Below are positions 12,769-24,466 of a stretch of 64,000 nucleotides of DNA, piece by piece; positions within the stretch are counted from its first letter, which is position 1; each line of letters opens with the position of its first letter. Location: positions 744,001-808,000 of the forward strand of contig NC_090127.1 of assembly GCF_023973825.1 (NCBI RefSeq), read 5' to 3'. The notes under the pieces were generated by a model. The model did not search any database, had not been told where the DNA came from, and was given only the letters and a program-made list of their open reading frames with translations. The DNA is from Plasmodium brasilianum (lineage: Eukaryota > Apicomplexa > Aconoidasida > Haemosporida > Plasmodiidae). The position numbers and the translations under genes are program-made.

Positions 12769-12901
12769 CACACACACACACACACTCACACACACACTCA
12801 CACACATACTCACACACACACTTACACACACACTCACACACACACTCACACACATACTCACACACACACTTACACACACACTCACACACACACTCACACA
12901 C
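12769..12901. repeat. CA microsatellite, interrupted
   Basis: A (CA)n tract is interrupted regularly by CT and TA steps (ACACACACTCACACACA), which makes a higher-order repeat. It ends 24 bases before the kinase ATG. It is open in forward frames, giving Thr-His runs in the kinase frame, but no ATG lies upstream in that frame. Confidence 0.9.
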
Positions 12902-12924
12902 CTGATTGCGCTGCTTCACTCAAC

Positions 12925-14028
12925 ATGTACCTGGGGAGCATCAAAGACATTGAGGATGACCTTCTTTGGAGGGGAGAACACAAACAGGTATACGTGTGTG
13001 TAAATAAGAACAAAAATAAAGAAGCGATAAAAATAGACATCAGTTATGATAACAATATTTATGATATATTACAATTAGGAAGAGAGAAATATGGAATCAA
13101 TGGAGAATACATAACTGACAGTTGTGGGAATGTAATAAAATCAATAAAAGATATTATTGATGGTGATACATTATATTTAAAAGAAAGTGTAGATAAATTA
13201 TATATTGATAGTAAAATGGAAAATAATTTAATTGTTAATGATTATGTAGTTCAAAAGAGAATAGGATCTGGTGGATTTGGAATAGTATTTCAAGGTATCC
13301 ATATACAAACAAAACAGAGAGTTGCTTTAAAATTTATTCCTAAAAGTAATTTCTTAGATGTTACAGATGTGCACAGAGTTTTTATTGAAATACAAACATT
13401 AAGAGGACTAATACATAATAATATAATTAAAATGTATGATGTAAATCATTTTCAAAATTACGTGTGTTTAATTATGGAATATGCTATTAATGGAGATTTA
13501 AAAAATTATATTTTAAAAAATAATGGATACTTATCAGAAAAAGAAGCACATGATTTATTTCTTCAAATTGTTAAGGGAGTATATTATTGTCATTCTAAAC
13601 ATATAGTACATCGAGATTTAAAATTAGAAAATATTTTATTAGATGAAAATATGACTTGTAAAATTGCTGATTTTGGTTTATCTGACTTTGTTAATGTTGA
13701 TCAGAATATTAAAACAGAAGCTGGTACTAAAGCTTATATAGCTCCAGAAATTATTTTCAATCAAACTATTAATTATTCTGTTTTTAAGCTAGATATATGG
13801 AGCTTAGGTATATTATTATTTATCATGACTCAAGGATTCGCACCTTTTAAATATGGAAAAAAGGAATTAAAAAACTTTGAAAGTAACACTCTGCAATATC
13901 CAAACGATGTATCCGATGATCTGAAAAGTTTAATCTCCATGATGCTCAACGTAGATCCGAACAAGCGCCCCATTATTGTAGAAATACTTAACCACAGGTG
14001 GTTTTACAAATACACGGAGGGGGTGTAA
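12925..14028 (+). CDS. Serine/threonine protein kinase with N-terminal beta-grasp-like domain
   Basis: The product is 367 aa from a single exon. Residues ~15-90 form a domain reading VYVCVNKNK...IKIDISYDNNIYDIL...EYITDSCGNVIKSIKDIIDGDTLYL. This pattern resembles doublecortin or ubiquitin-like folds (inference). The kinase domain spans ~108 to the end: glycine loop GSGGFG (114-119), VALKF with the catalytic Lys at ~136, HRDLKLEN (229-236), DFG (249-251) and APE (273-275). All catalytic residues are present. The HRDLKLEN and GTKAYIAPE motifs place it near CAMK/SNF1-type kinases. It ends right after the domain, so there is no regulatory tail. The ATG was chosen because the open frame further upstream runs through the CA microsatellite without an ATG. 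From memory of gene order it may match the P. falciparum kinase formerly called PF13_0085. Confidence 0.9.
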   Translation: MYLGSIKDIEDDLLWRGEHKQVYVCVNKNKNKEAIKIDISYDNNIYDILQLGREKYGINGEYITDSCGNVIKSIKDIIDGDTLYLKESVDKLYIDSKMENNLIVNDYVVQKRIGSGGFGIVFQGIHIQTKQRVALKFIPKSNFLDVTDVHRVFIEIQTLRGLIHNNIIKMYDVNHFQNYVCLIMEYAINGDLKNYILKNNGYLSEKEAHDLFLQIVKGVYYCHSKHIVHRDLKLENILLDENMTCKIADFGLSDFVNVDQNIKTEAGTKAYIAPEIIFNQTINYSVFKLDIWSLGILLFIMTQGFAPFKYGKKELKNFESNTLQYPNDVSDDLKSLISMMLNVDPNKRPIIVEILNHRWFYKYTEGV

Positions 14029-14565
14029 TTAGCAGGTGAGCAACAATTCAGAAGCTATTGAGAAGCAATTGAACGGTGGGTGTGCATCGACTGAGATGCG
14101 AATGGGAAGCAAAACGGATAAGCACACGATTAAACGCGCTTACTCGCTGTTAATACTTTGCAAAACGAACTCGATGGGGTCAGGAAAAATTTTCAAAAAA
14201 TAATTAAAGCTAATTAAAATTAATTGTAATAAAACGTGATAAGTGCGGTACAATAGCATAAGGCACAATATATTGAAGAAATACTGTATAAAATAAAGTA
14301 GAATAGTATAGTATAGTATAGAACAGTATAAAAATAAATAAACGGTACTGCCGAAATAAAGCGCACATCTATTGGCACCCATTAAACTGCCCTGTGAGCA
14401 GGTACCCCAGATTTAGGCACTCAAGAGAAGCACCGTTTTTTCGCAAATATTGTGTGCATGGATAGACATACATCAGATAATACAACTTGTAATGCTCCAT
14501 ATAACTCACTTTGCATCTTACTACGTAATATGCTTCTCAAATTGATGAACACACCACGAATTACT
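14029..14565. other. Convergent 3' region, kinase / RAP gene
   Basis: This is the tail-to-tail spacer. It contains AGTATAGTAT-type short repeats near 14300-14330 and no coding sequence that I can support. It should hold both polyadenylation regions. Confidence 0.5.
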
Positions 14566-17500
14566 TCATAATTGCGAATGTATCAAACTAATTCTATCAT
14601 CCTTTCCACAATTCTTCCAAATGTTATGAACCAAATGTACTATATTTATATTCTTCTTTTTTATAAATCTTGTTTTCAAAATATTTTCTCCTAGCGGATA
14701 ACCATCATATGTTGTATTAAGAGGTGTATATAAAAATATAGCATATTTCTTATTCTTATATTCAAAATATATATCAATTAAAAAGCCTTCATAATCAAAT
14801 ACTTTTTGTATATATTGAAATACAGCTCTGTCTTTACTCGAGCTACAATTATTTGATAAAATAAAATTATTTTCCTCAACTAGAGTTTGTACTACCTCAT
14901 CTGCAAACATGTGAGGGTATTCTACAATTTGAAAATTCCAGTACGATTCTCTTAAAAAATTAAAAATTCTTAACACATTATATGAATCTAAAATAGATGA
15001 ATCAACTAAATTAATATATGATAGAGATGAATATAATAAAGAACATCGAGCATCATTATAAACTTTTTCAAAATCGATACCATGTAACATACACTTCCAG
15101 AAATCTGAGTCAAAAAATTTATTAACACAATAACACCATAGAATATCACTAATCTCGTGATAAGAAAATTGATGGACCCTTTGTAATATTTCATACTGCA
15201 AAGAACTTAACAAAGTATATGAAGAATAGTAATAGAAACATCCATACGTATATGCTATTTTTGATATGTGTTGAGGAGATAAATCATATATTTTGTTTAA
15301 TAACACAGATTGAATTAAAGTGTGAAATTCCCTGCTACCTGTTCTTACTAACGAGTAGGAAAAACATATATTTGCCAGATCTTCGGCAGTAAAAAAATTC
15401 AAAAAAGTCAAATTGTAGTATTTCGTTTTTTGTACCCCTTTATTTGCTGCTTTATACATTTCACTGGTTTTGTGTTTTCCACTGATTTGGTGTGTTCCCC
15501 CTGTTTTACATTTTCCCCCTACTTCATACTTTTCCACCACGTTTTGTAATAAGTACTGCTCAACTTCGGCATGCAAAGTAGTGTCTACGTATCCGTCGTT
15601 ATTTATAGCTCTGCCTAAAGTTGTTGACAGTCCTAGTAAACAGTTAGAAAGTTGCTTAGGAGTCATACTTTTATATAACTGTAAAGTTCTTTCTTTTAAT
15701 TTTATATATAAAATGTTATTAAAACATAATTCTTTGCTTTTATTTTCCACAGTGCTATAAGCCCATACGAGCATACTTATCGTTGAGGTACCCAAATTTT
15801 GTATATTTTTCAAAATAATGTTTTCACATCTTTTTAATAAAAAAGGGTAATTCTTAAAATATTTTGCATTTGCCCATATACCATTCAGTAAAACAGATAA
15901 GGGAAAAATCAGTTCGTTCTCTTTTTCCTCCGTTATCCTCTTCTCTAATTTGCTGTAATCACTGGATAACGTTCTGCTATTATCTCTTTTATTCTCTGTA
16001 TTCATCCCCGCTATAACGAAATGATCAGATGCATTGGACTGAACATCTACTAGTTGCCTTTCCAGAAGTGCGCTATTTCGGGTGAACATATCTACTATAG
16101 AATTAATGAAGCTAAACATGAACACAGTATCGGATGCTGTTATATTTTTAGAATATAGATAAAACAATTTTATTATTTGTTCTTCGGAAAAATTATTATA
16201 CCTTTTATATACTTCACTTTTTGATTCTTTATAAAATTGGACATGCTTATAATTGTTGTTACTAATATATGTTAGCACTTTTATAAAATTTTGATTATTC
16301 ATTGTCTTTATTTTATTTTGAACGAAATTTATATACGTTTCGAACAAGTTCTTACTGCTATGGGGATTAATATGTGTTATGTTTTTATTTTTATTTGAAT
16401 TGTTTAAGTAAACGTATCCTACCCTCACTAAATATTCCTCATCAAGATATTTCACATTTTGTAAAATTGTATTTTCCGCTAACATACTTATATTTTTTAC
16501 AGATGATACATTTGTTCTTTTTATGATATACAAAAAATTAATTACATCTACACATGAAAATGTAAAAAAAGTTTTATATATTCTATTTACAATATTATCG
16601 TAAAAGCTTTTGTATTTATGTGTTAAAAAGAATGTTACATATTCTTTCCATTTATTCTCCTTAACATTTAAATTTTCTAAATCTATTATGTATTTAATAT
16701 ATATGTCCATCAATATGTTCAACTTGGTTTTACCGAAAAATATTTTTTTCTTAGTAAAATGAATTTTCTCTAATTCTTTATTTTGACTACAAATAGTTGC
16801 TTTATTATACCCTAGTTGATGTTTTACTGTTGTATCTTTTACATCTCCATTATCATTAGTCTTATTTCTCTTTACATTATCTAGAGATTCCTCCTTACAA
16901 ATAGAATTATTACCATGTTCAGAACTATTTTGACCAGTGTACTCCATATTATCACATTTATTTCTGTCTGCATAATGACTATTCAAATTCACATTTCTGA
17001 TGTTGTCCACTGCTTCGTCCGCTTCTTCTCCCACTTTTTCTCCCACTTCTTCTCCCACTTCTTCCTCCTCCATCTCCTTTACCGAGTCCCTATACATTTT
17101 GGCGTGATCATATTTTTTTTCCTGTTCTTCTATATACTGTTCAAGAGAAACATATTTAAAATTTGGATTGTCCAGTCTCAAAATCTCTGACATTTCGTAA
17201 GTTTTATAAAAGTTAGAAAATATTATTTCATATATTTTAAATAATAATAATATATATTCGTGGTTTTTCAATTCATTTAGATTATTCTCCAAGTAATCTT
17301 TTAAATCGTCCAAATTGTTCACAAACAATACGCTTTTAAAAAATTCCTCATCGTAGTTATTATTATTAATAGTGCTGGAGGTGGTAGGGATAGTGGTAGT
17401 GGTGGCGACAGTATAAGTGATAGTTTTAGTTGTAGTATTGGCAATGTTTTCAGGATCCGTGCAGAGTAGTTCTTTTCTACTATTTATGCCATTTGTGTTG

Positions 17501-17688
17501 CATGCGTTACTTATATCACTCGTATTCCTTATGTAATTTCCATGTGCTAAATCACATTCATAAATACTTCTAAACGAAGTGAAATTTCTGGATTTTTTTC
17601 TAAACATTTTAAAGGAATTACAATCGACACATATTTTATTGATAAACTTTCTATGACTAAACACAAGATGTTTTTTTAAATAGTGCAT
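14566..17688 (-). CDS. RAP-domain protein, probably mitochondrial
   Basis: The product is 1040 aa from a single exon. The last ~72 residues match the RAP domain: a FLIDIYFEYKNKKYAIFLYTP strand pair, a Gly-rich turn with PLGENILKTRFIKKK, then IVHLVHNIWKN. RAP (RNA-binding domain abundant in Apicomplexans) proteins act in organellar RNA processing and rRNA assembly. The middle (about 350-900) is made of helical repeats such as ISMLVWAYS, LANICFSYSLV, ISKIAYTYGCFYYY and ISDILWCYCVN. These resemble the octo/heptatricopeptide arrays found upstream of RAP domains. The N-terminus is basic and lacks acidic residues (MHYLKKHLVFSHRKFINK), fitting a mitochondrial presequence. Residues ~215-235 hold an acidic EEVGEEVGEKVGEEA repeat. 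The RNA target cannot be inferred. Confidence 0.88.
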   Translation of the reverse strand: MHYLKKHLVFSHRKFINKICVDCNSFKMFRKKSRNFTSFRSIYECDLAHGNYIRNTSDISNACNTNGINSRKELLCTDPENIANTTTKTITYTVATTTTIPTTSSTINNNNYDEEFFKSVLFVNNLDDLKDYLENNLNELKNHEYILLLFKIYEIIFSNFYKTYEMSEILRLDNPNFKYVSLEQYIEEQEKKYDHAKMYRDSVKEMEEEEVGEEVGEKVGEEADEAVDNIRNVNLNSHYADRNKCDNMEYTGQNSSEHGNNSICKEESLDNVKRNKTNDNGDVKDTTVKHQLGYNKATICSQNKELEKIHFTKKKIFFGKTKLNILMDIYIKYIIDLENLNVKENKWKEYVTFFLTHKYKSFYDNIVNRIYKTFFTFSCVDVINFLYIIKRTNVSSVKNISMLAENTILQNVKYLDEEYLVRVGYVYLNNSNKNKNITHINPHSSKNLFETYINFVQNKIKTMNNQNFIKVLTYISNNNYKHVQFYKESKSEVYKRYNNFSEEQIIKLFYLYSKNITASDTVFMFSFINSIVDMFTRNSALLERQLVDVQSNASDHFVIAGMNTENKRDNSRTLSSDYSKLEKRITEEKENELIFPLSVLLNGIWANAKYFKNYPFLLKRCENIILKNIQNLGTSTISMLVWAYSTVENKSKELCFNNILYIKLKERTLQLYKSMTPKQLSNCLLGLSTTLGRAINNDGYVDTTLHAEVEQYLLQNVVEKYEVGGKCKTGGTHQISGKHKTSEMYKAANKGVQKTKYYNLTFLNFFTAEDLANICFSYSLVRTGSREFHTLIQSVLLNKIYDLSPQHISKIAYTYGCFYYYSSYTLLSSLQYEILQRVHQFSYHEISDILWCYCVNKFFDSDFWKCMLHGIDFEKVYNDARCSLLYSSLSYINLVDSSILDSYNVLRIFNFLRESYWNFQIVEYPHMFADEVVQTLVEENNFILSNNCSSSKDRAVFQYIQKVFDYEGFLIDIYFEYKNKKYAIFLYTPLNTTYDGYPLGENILKTRFIKKKNINIVHLVHNIWKNCGKDDRISLIHSQL

Positions 17689-18138
17689 TTTCGCGCAATT
17701 TTGTCACATCAAATTGTGGAGAAAAAAAAAAAAAAATAGCATAACGTAAAGGAGCAAAAAACGAGAATGAAGAATAACCCAATGCTGTTTTTTCCTATTT
17801 ACATTGCTCCATATTTTTAGAGGTAAAAATTACGAAAATGTACTTCTAATTTGTTCTATCCATTTTGTTTTTAATTTTTTTTTTTTTTTCGCTTTTCTAA
17901 TTTTTTTTACGAATTACATGATATTATTTATGCAATTCTTTGGATAATAAGATTTTCCTCAAGCCGCAAAAGAATACTTCATATTTCAAATCTATTATAT
18001 TGCGGCAGGGGAAGGTGGAGAAAAACAAAGAGTAAAGTTTTGGGAAAAAAGAAAAAAAAAAAAGCGTTTCTGCAAACATTAATAGAGCAATAAAATTTCA
18101 TACTGAACTTTTTATTATTTTTTAGAAAAAGTTGCCTT

Positions 18139-18181
<43 letters not shown>

Positions 18182-20035
18182 TATATGTGTATGTGCGCAT
18201 ATTTTTTCCTCATTATTTTTTCAAAAATGGAAGGAATATTTTTCATTTATGCCGAACGTACATTCCTGCGCTTATTCACATATCTACATTATTAATTTTT
18301 AAAAAAGTACATACCCCTTTTATTCTGTCGTCAACTTTTTGTTTCTGTATTTTACTTGTTTTCCTTCAGTATGTTTTTGTGTAAGCGTAAATAAACCCAA
18401 AAGGGAGAAGTGGAAAAAAGAAAAAAATATATTATAAATTAATGAAATAAAGCAGAACAAATAGGAAGCAGAAGAATTAAGAAGCATTACAAAATAACGA
18501 CTAGCTCATCCCGTGCAACAGTCAATTAAAAAAAGTTTTCTGAAAACGATCATATAAATCAATAAAAAATAAATTGTTCTTCCCATTTTTTAAGAAATAT
18601 ACAAAACAAAGTTTTCACAATAAATAATATTCACCATTAATCAGAAAAGTACAATTTTTGTGTGAAGCAATCTTTGGAATTGTTCAGGAAAAAAAAAAGA
18701 AGGTTAGTTAAATTCTAAAATAATATACATACATATGTACATATATATGCATACATGGTGAAATGTTTTGAAAAGGGAATGAGAAGGTGAGAAGATATTT
18801 TTATACTAAGATAATATATATAAAAAGAACATTTAATATGTACTATGAAAGAATTTAATTTATTTTACAAAAATGTCTAAAGGGTAACATCTTAAGCTTA
18901 TATAACACTCTTGTGTGTTTCAACCCCATGTTTTGTTTCAGTATACTTCTCCATTTTGCACTTTTCTGTGTTGAAAAAAATATGTTGTAAACATTTATGA
19001 TATATATATTAGCAACTTGTTACATTAACATGTTCGAATAGTGAATTCACAAATTTTTAAAAGAGGAAAATAACAAATGAAAGGAATATAAAACAGTTAA
19101 CATTTTGGAATTAAAACAGTTTTTATCTTGTATGCCTTAAAATATTTTCTTTATAAAAAATTTGCACCTGCACACGTCAAGCAAAAAAAAAAATAAAATA
19201 ATAAAATAAAAAAAAAAATACTCTGTTGTGTTATTACACATTCATGTGCATATATAAAAATTAATACAATTATTTACCATTAATATGTTAATATTCAATT
19301 TTTATCTATTTAGATATTTTATCTATTTGGATATTTTATCTATTTTCTATTTGGATATTTTATCTATTTGGATTTTTTATCTATTTGGATTTTTTATCTA
19401 TTTAGGTATTTTTTTCATTTCATATATTCCTTTTATTTCAGATATTTTATTCATTTCCGATATTTTATTCATTTCAGATATTTTATTCACTTCAGATATT
19501 TTATTTATTTTAGCCATTTTTTTATCTCTTATTTTTTTTTTATTTAATTTCCTGTTCAGAATATTTTTTTTTTCTTATCTTTTTTAATATCTTGTTCAGG
19601 ATATACATTTTGTAAGTACATATACATAACCATAAGTATATACATAAGTATGTATACAAATGTGTACAAATGTGTATAAATATATATACATGTACGTATG
19701 AATATGTACATATTATGTATGTACGTATGTGCATGTATTATGTATGTATATGTAAATGTTATGTATGTGTATTTTCTTTTTTTTTATTCTTCTCACCACT
19801 AACAATCATTATTTGTTTTGTTAACCCTCGTTTTAATCTTTTTTGTACATATTTCTTTTTGGAAAATTCTTATACTAGTACTTATGATTACCACTTAAAG
19901 TGGATTTTAAAATAATACGAAAATCTTGGCAAGATTAATAGGATTCTGAACATTCTTCGCTAACATTTTGCGAAATTTTTGTTAAAACTGTAATTTTCCC
20001 TTTACGTTTTCCCTTTTCTTCTATTTTATTTATTG
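17689..20035. other. Divergent intergenic region, RAP gene / GMDHIS-repeat gene
   Basis: This 2.3-kb spacer lies between divergent starts, so promoters are expected here. It contains a TA run at 18140-18176, A/T homopolymers, a TATTTATCTATTTGGATAT-type minisatellite (about 19300-19510) and TATGTA clusters (19610-19765). No gene is seen. Confidence 0.55.
19303..19510. repeat. T-rich minisatellite, ATATTTTATCTATTTGG / TTTCAGATATTTTATTCA units
   Basis: There are two adjacent related arrays: first TATTTAGATATTTTATC-like units, then TCATTTCAGATATTTTAT-like units of about 18 bases. Forward open frames rich in Ile/Leu/Phe come from the repeat. Confidence 0.8.
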
Positions 20036-22306
20036 ATGGAAAATCGCACATGCAGTTCTGGTTCAGGAAAAATTATGCCGCCAGAACAAAACCGTAACAA
20101 TGTAGCAAAAAGAAGAACAAAAATAAAATAAAATAAAATAAAAGATATAAAGTTTAAACATATAAAGATTACACATATAAAGATTACACATATAAAGATT
20201 ACACATATAAAGATTACACATATAAAGAATAAACATATAAAGAATAAACATATAAAGATTAAACATATAAAGAGAACAAATATAAAGATAAAAAATATAA
20301 AGATATAAAGATAAAAAATAAAAAATATAAAGATATAAAGATAAAAAATAAAAAATATAAAGATTAATAATAAAAGAATAAAAAACAATTTCGCGTGCTG
20401 ACAATTTTATTTAACTTATATTTGTACAATTCAACTTTGAGGGAGAATACGTATTTTATGTTTCTTTTGTGTGTACACTTATGTCACTCTCGTAAATTAT
20501 GAACATGCGTTATTATGTATATACTTTCTTCATAAACGTTTGCAAAAAAGTCTTGAAATAAATTTGTCCCATGTGCAAAACAAACGAGCAATAGCTGTAA
20601 ATAAAAAAACGGATTAATCTCCTCCTACAACGATTGTTAAAAATAATGCTGCAGATTTAATCTATATCATTTTTGTTTGTTTCTTTTTTTTTTTTTTTTA
20701 ATTTTAGGCTAATGTAAATAATGAACGTGATATCACAAACTTGCACGATCAAGAAGAGTATATAGATTATAATATTTATGATTATGCAAGGGGAAATAAT
20801 ATAATGGATCAAAGCGGGTATGCAATCAATTCTACGCAAAACAAGCATGGAGAGGTAATTAACCCCGCGATAAATTTGTATAAAAGCGAAAATAACATAT
20901 ATGAGAATAATCATTTAAATGTAAAATCTAATAATTCTTTTAATGTGGTACCAATACCACCAAGAGATGCAGAACATTATGACTATGTAAATGTGCCTAT
21001 AAGCTATAACCAATATAGTTGTTATAATCCTTTAGAGATGAAAAACAATTATTTTGCAAGTAATGATAATAATAAAGATGACATAATTAATAATGATATG
21101 GGAAGAATCCATGCCATCCCTAATTTAAGTACCAAATTAAATAACTCATTTAATATGAGTTTATGTAATAAAAACCATTCAAATGAAAAAATTATGAACA
21201 GTCAAATTAATAATTATAATGAACAAAATAATTATAATAATGATTTATATGACTACGTACATAGTGACCTGAATAAGGTAAATTATGACTACGCTGTGCA
21301 CAATTATAACGCTGATATAAGTAATAACATTAATAGTGTTAACCATAATAGTGGTATAAACAGTATTAACAGCATGGACCATATCAGCGGCATGGACCAT
21401 ATCAGCGGCATGGATCATATCAGCGGCATGGACCATATTAGCGGCATGGACCATATCAGCGACATAAATAATGTGTACAGGATGAACCATATTAGCAGCA
21501 TGAATAACATGCACAGAGTTCCCTACGATCCGCAGATACACACGAACACTTTGAACAGCGAAAGATATCACTCCTTCCCTGTGAATACCTTTCACTTATT
21601 ACTCAATAAAGGAGGAGGGTCCGAAATTAATGATAGTGAAAAGAAATTTTCAAAACTTAAAAATATTAACATGAGTAAAAAAAATTACCATCAACATCAA
21701 TTTAACCATCCACATCCACATTCATACTCTCACCCGCATGCTCATCATAACTTAGATCAGTTACAGGCAATTGTGTGTTTACAAAAGCTAGAAGAGATTC
21801 CAGCTCCTTTTTTAAATATAAGTGAAATTAAATATTCTGTTAGTGTATACTTTAATACGTACGATGATATATTACAAAAGTATCAATCCAAATTTTATAA
21901 TTGTAAATTAAGTGAGTCAAATAATTATGCTGATTGTGATTTGCAAAATGAAATAATAAATTTGCCTTTCAATAATGAAGAATTTATTTATTTAAAAGTA
22001 ATAGAATCATCTGTATATAAAACAGAAATAACTGGAAGGTTGCAGTTAAAAGTTAAGTCCCTATCTCAAGAATATCCTCTACGAATACCTATAATAGGAG
22101 ATGATGGAAACTCAAAAGGATTTTTAATTATGAATTTTTTTGTTACTTCGTCATACTATGATGTAAAAAATGATATACTAACAGACAACTCAACTTTACC
22201 AAGTAGAACAAAGTTCACTAGAATAAGAAGGAAAAACAATGGCTTTCATTTTTTTGAAAATTTTACTAAGTGGTGTTGTGAAATATCGGACCATCATATA
22301 AATTAA
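20036..22306 (+). CDS. Asn-rich protein with GMDHIS repeats and a possible C2-like C-terminus, two exons
   Basis: The product is 554 aa. Exon 1 is 20036-20101 (22 codons, donor GTAGCA) and exon 2 is 20708-22306 after a T-tract ending ATTTTAG; the join is phase 0. The N-terminal two thirds are low-complexity and Asn/Tyr-rich, with recurring D-Y-(V/A) motifs. They contain five near-perfect copies of GMDHIS at about residues 245-275, followed by decayed copies (NHISSMNN). A His/Pro-rich stretch follows. The last ~160 residues look folded: beta-strand-like segments (IKYSVSVYFNTY, EEFIYLKVIESSVYKTEITGRLQLKV, GFLIMNFFVTSSYYD) resemble a C2-type beta-sandwich. That is inference from strand pattern only, and acidic calcium-binding loops are not evident. 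The tail is basic (RTKFTRIRRKNN). I do not recognise the family. Confidence 0.8.
20140..20368. repeat. Intronic minisatellite, CATATAAAGATTACA units
   Basis: Units of 15 bases (ATATAAAGATTACAC and variants AAACAT, AAAAAT) repeat through the single intron of the 20036-22306 gene. Minus-strand open frames here are artefacts. Confidence 0.88.
21373..21465 (+). repeat. 18-base coding repeat encoding GMDHIS, five copies
   Basis: Units of ATGGACCATATCAGCGGC are identical except for single C/T changes. The near identity at DNA level points to recent expansion inside the coding sequence. Confidence 0.9.
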
Positions 22307-22701
22307 CAGAGGGGGAGAAAATGAACATAAAACAAAATGAAGTAAAAATTAACGTACAAAAATATAAAAATAAAAATAAAAATACAGCTATTTACATCTC
22401 ATGTGAAAAAAAAAAAAAAAAAAAAAAAAAGTGGCTCATTTTTAAAATATTTTCTCCGTAATGCTTATGGTTTACTCGTTTATTTATTATTATTATATTA
22501 TTTTTCATTATTTTAAGTAATTTTTTTTTTTTTAGTTATGTCTGTTTTAGCATTGTCTCTTCCTTTTTCCTTTTTCTTGTTTTATTTTTTGTTTTTCTTC
22601 ATTTGTTGCATTTGCTTTTTTTACAATTACGTATTAACGATATTGCTATTTATCAATAATTATCGCACATCAATGGGCAGCTCATATTACGAGCGCGAAT
22701 A

Positions 22702-22750
<49 letters not shown>

Positions 22751-23766
22751 ATGTGCTCCTGTACTAGGGCTTATATTTGTGCGTACACATTTGTATGCAT
22801 GTATACACATCATTTCACACATTATGAAAAGTCAAAAGATATATGTAGATTTCTTTTGAAATACCCGACAAATATATAAATGCATCTCATATATTGCAAA
22901 GCATACAACTGTTTCCACATTTTGTCATTTAGACCCATTCAAAGGTAATATTTTTTTATGATCTGTTCAAATGTTCGGTTCCCCCGTTTACCTGTTCATT
23001 TCTGTACCATTTTTGTTTTTTCTTTTTTCCCCCCATGAATAACGGTATTATGCATTATAATATAAAAGATTTTAATTTTTTCGACTGAACATTTTTGTTC
23101 AACATTGCGAAACGGAAAAGGGACCACATATATAAACATACATATAAAAATATATGTATATATATGCTTATATGCATGCGCCCCTATAAATTAACTACTA
23201 ACTCTATGAGATGTTCATTCGAAAAAGAACCATCTATATACTGCAGTAATGCAGTGTATGGAATGTTCAGTATACTAATTCTGCAGTAGTATACATACAT
23301 TTTGGAGGTGTACATAAAGGTATATATATACACATAAAGAAATAAGAACATTTACACAAATACGAATGCTTGTATACTCAAATGGCATACTTTTTTCGAA
23401 TTGTAAAATAATACTAGTTTTGTAACTACATTTAACTGAATTAATGAAAAAAGTATCTGTTAAAAAAAAAAAAAAAAAAAAAAGCATCGTAAGATAAAAT
23501 AATTTAAACTTGTGTAAAATGCAATTTTAATTTTGTAAAAGGGTATGCACAATTGATACTATATAATTTTGTTGTGTTGTGTATTTTATATGTTATATAT
23601 TTACAGTGGTATTTATATAATGCAAATAGTAAATATAATATGAAAATAAATTTAAAAAAAAATAAAAATAAAAAGTTTATGATGGTACAGACTTAAATAT
23701 ACACACATATGTATTGTAAGCATTTATGTAATATGTATGTACTTATGTATAATCCTCCTCACGTAT

Positions 23767-23808
<42 letters not shown>

Positions 23809-24466
23809 GCTTATATGTCCGACATAACATTGTACCATTTATTACACTTATGTAATTACAATTACAAAATATTGCATGACTACGTTTTTCATTAAAAAAG
23901 ATCATGTACGAGACAAATACAATTATTGCATGAAAACTTTTTAATTAAAAAAAGTATACTTCTAATAAAAAAAAAAAAGTATTCGAATTTTTGTTCATTA
24001 TAAATTTACTATATTTTATTTGGTAGACTACTTGTGTCTTTATTATTATTATTTTTTTTTTTCTGCATTAAAAACAAAAACTGCATTAGGGTTACGTACG
24101 TATGTATGTACATATATATAAGTGGGTGCGTACATAATAAAAACTACCTAACATACGTATTTACCAAAATTTTAAAATAAAATGCATCCAAAATGTATTG
24201 TAAATTATTAAATAGAAGATTAATTACAATTTAAAAATATATATATATGTACACATATATATAGGTATGCACATATATATGTACACATATATATAGGTAT
24301 GCACATATTTAGGTACACATATATATAGGTATGCACATATTTAGGTACACATATATATAGGTATGCACATATTTAGGTACACATATAAATATGTATTTGT
24401 ATATGATGTGTTCACGTTAGGACCCCTTAAATACACAATTCTGCAAGGGCCACTCGAAAAAATAAA
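22307..24466. other. Convergent 3' region, GMDHIS gene / CCCH-WD40 gene
   Basis: This 2.2-kb tail-to-tail spacer holds A and T runs, TA microsatellites (22710-22735, 23770-23805) and a minisatellite near 24240-24380. Short open frames such as the one at 22538 are Phe/Leu-rich and not convincing. Confidence 0.5.
24236..24385. repeat. Minisatellite, ATATATATAGGTATGCACAT units
   Basis: About five copies of a unit of ~33 bases contain ATATATAGGTATGCACATAT followed by TTAGGTACAC or ATGTACAC. The array sits just downstream of the stop of the CCCH-WD40 gene. Confidence 0.8.

Larger units (their letters stand above)
11589..12924. other. Intergenic and promoter region of the Ser/Thr kinase
   Basis: This stretch holds a T-rich 3' flank, a 34-base A run near 12090-12123, another A run near 12193-12210 and two repeat arrays directly before the kinase start. 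No gene is seen. Confidence 0.55.

Noticed and set aside
12709..12924. N-terminal extension of the kinase through Thr-His repeats
   Set aside because: There is no ATG in that stretch in the kinase frame; the first is at 12925. The extension is simply the CA microsatellite.
15006..15194. Antisense and other-frame ORFs inside the RAP, exportin-T and kinase genes
   Set aside because: These are shadows of the real coding frames, with lower-quality composition and no conserved motifs.
22538..22879. Plus-strand ORF with hydrophobic start
   Set aside because: It is Phe/Leu/Cys-rich low complexity running into a TATA repeat, with no splice partner.
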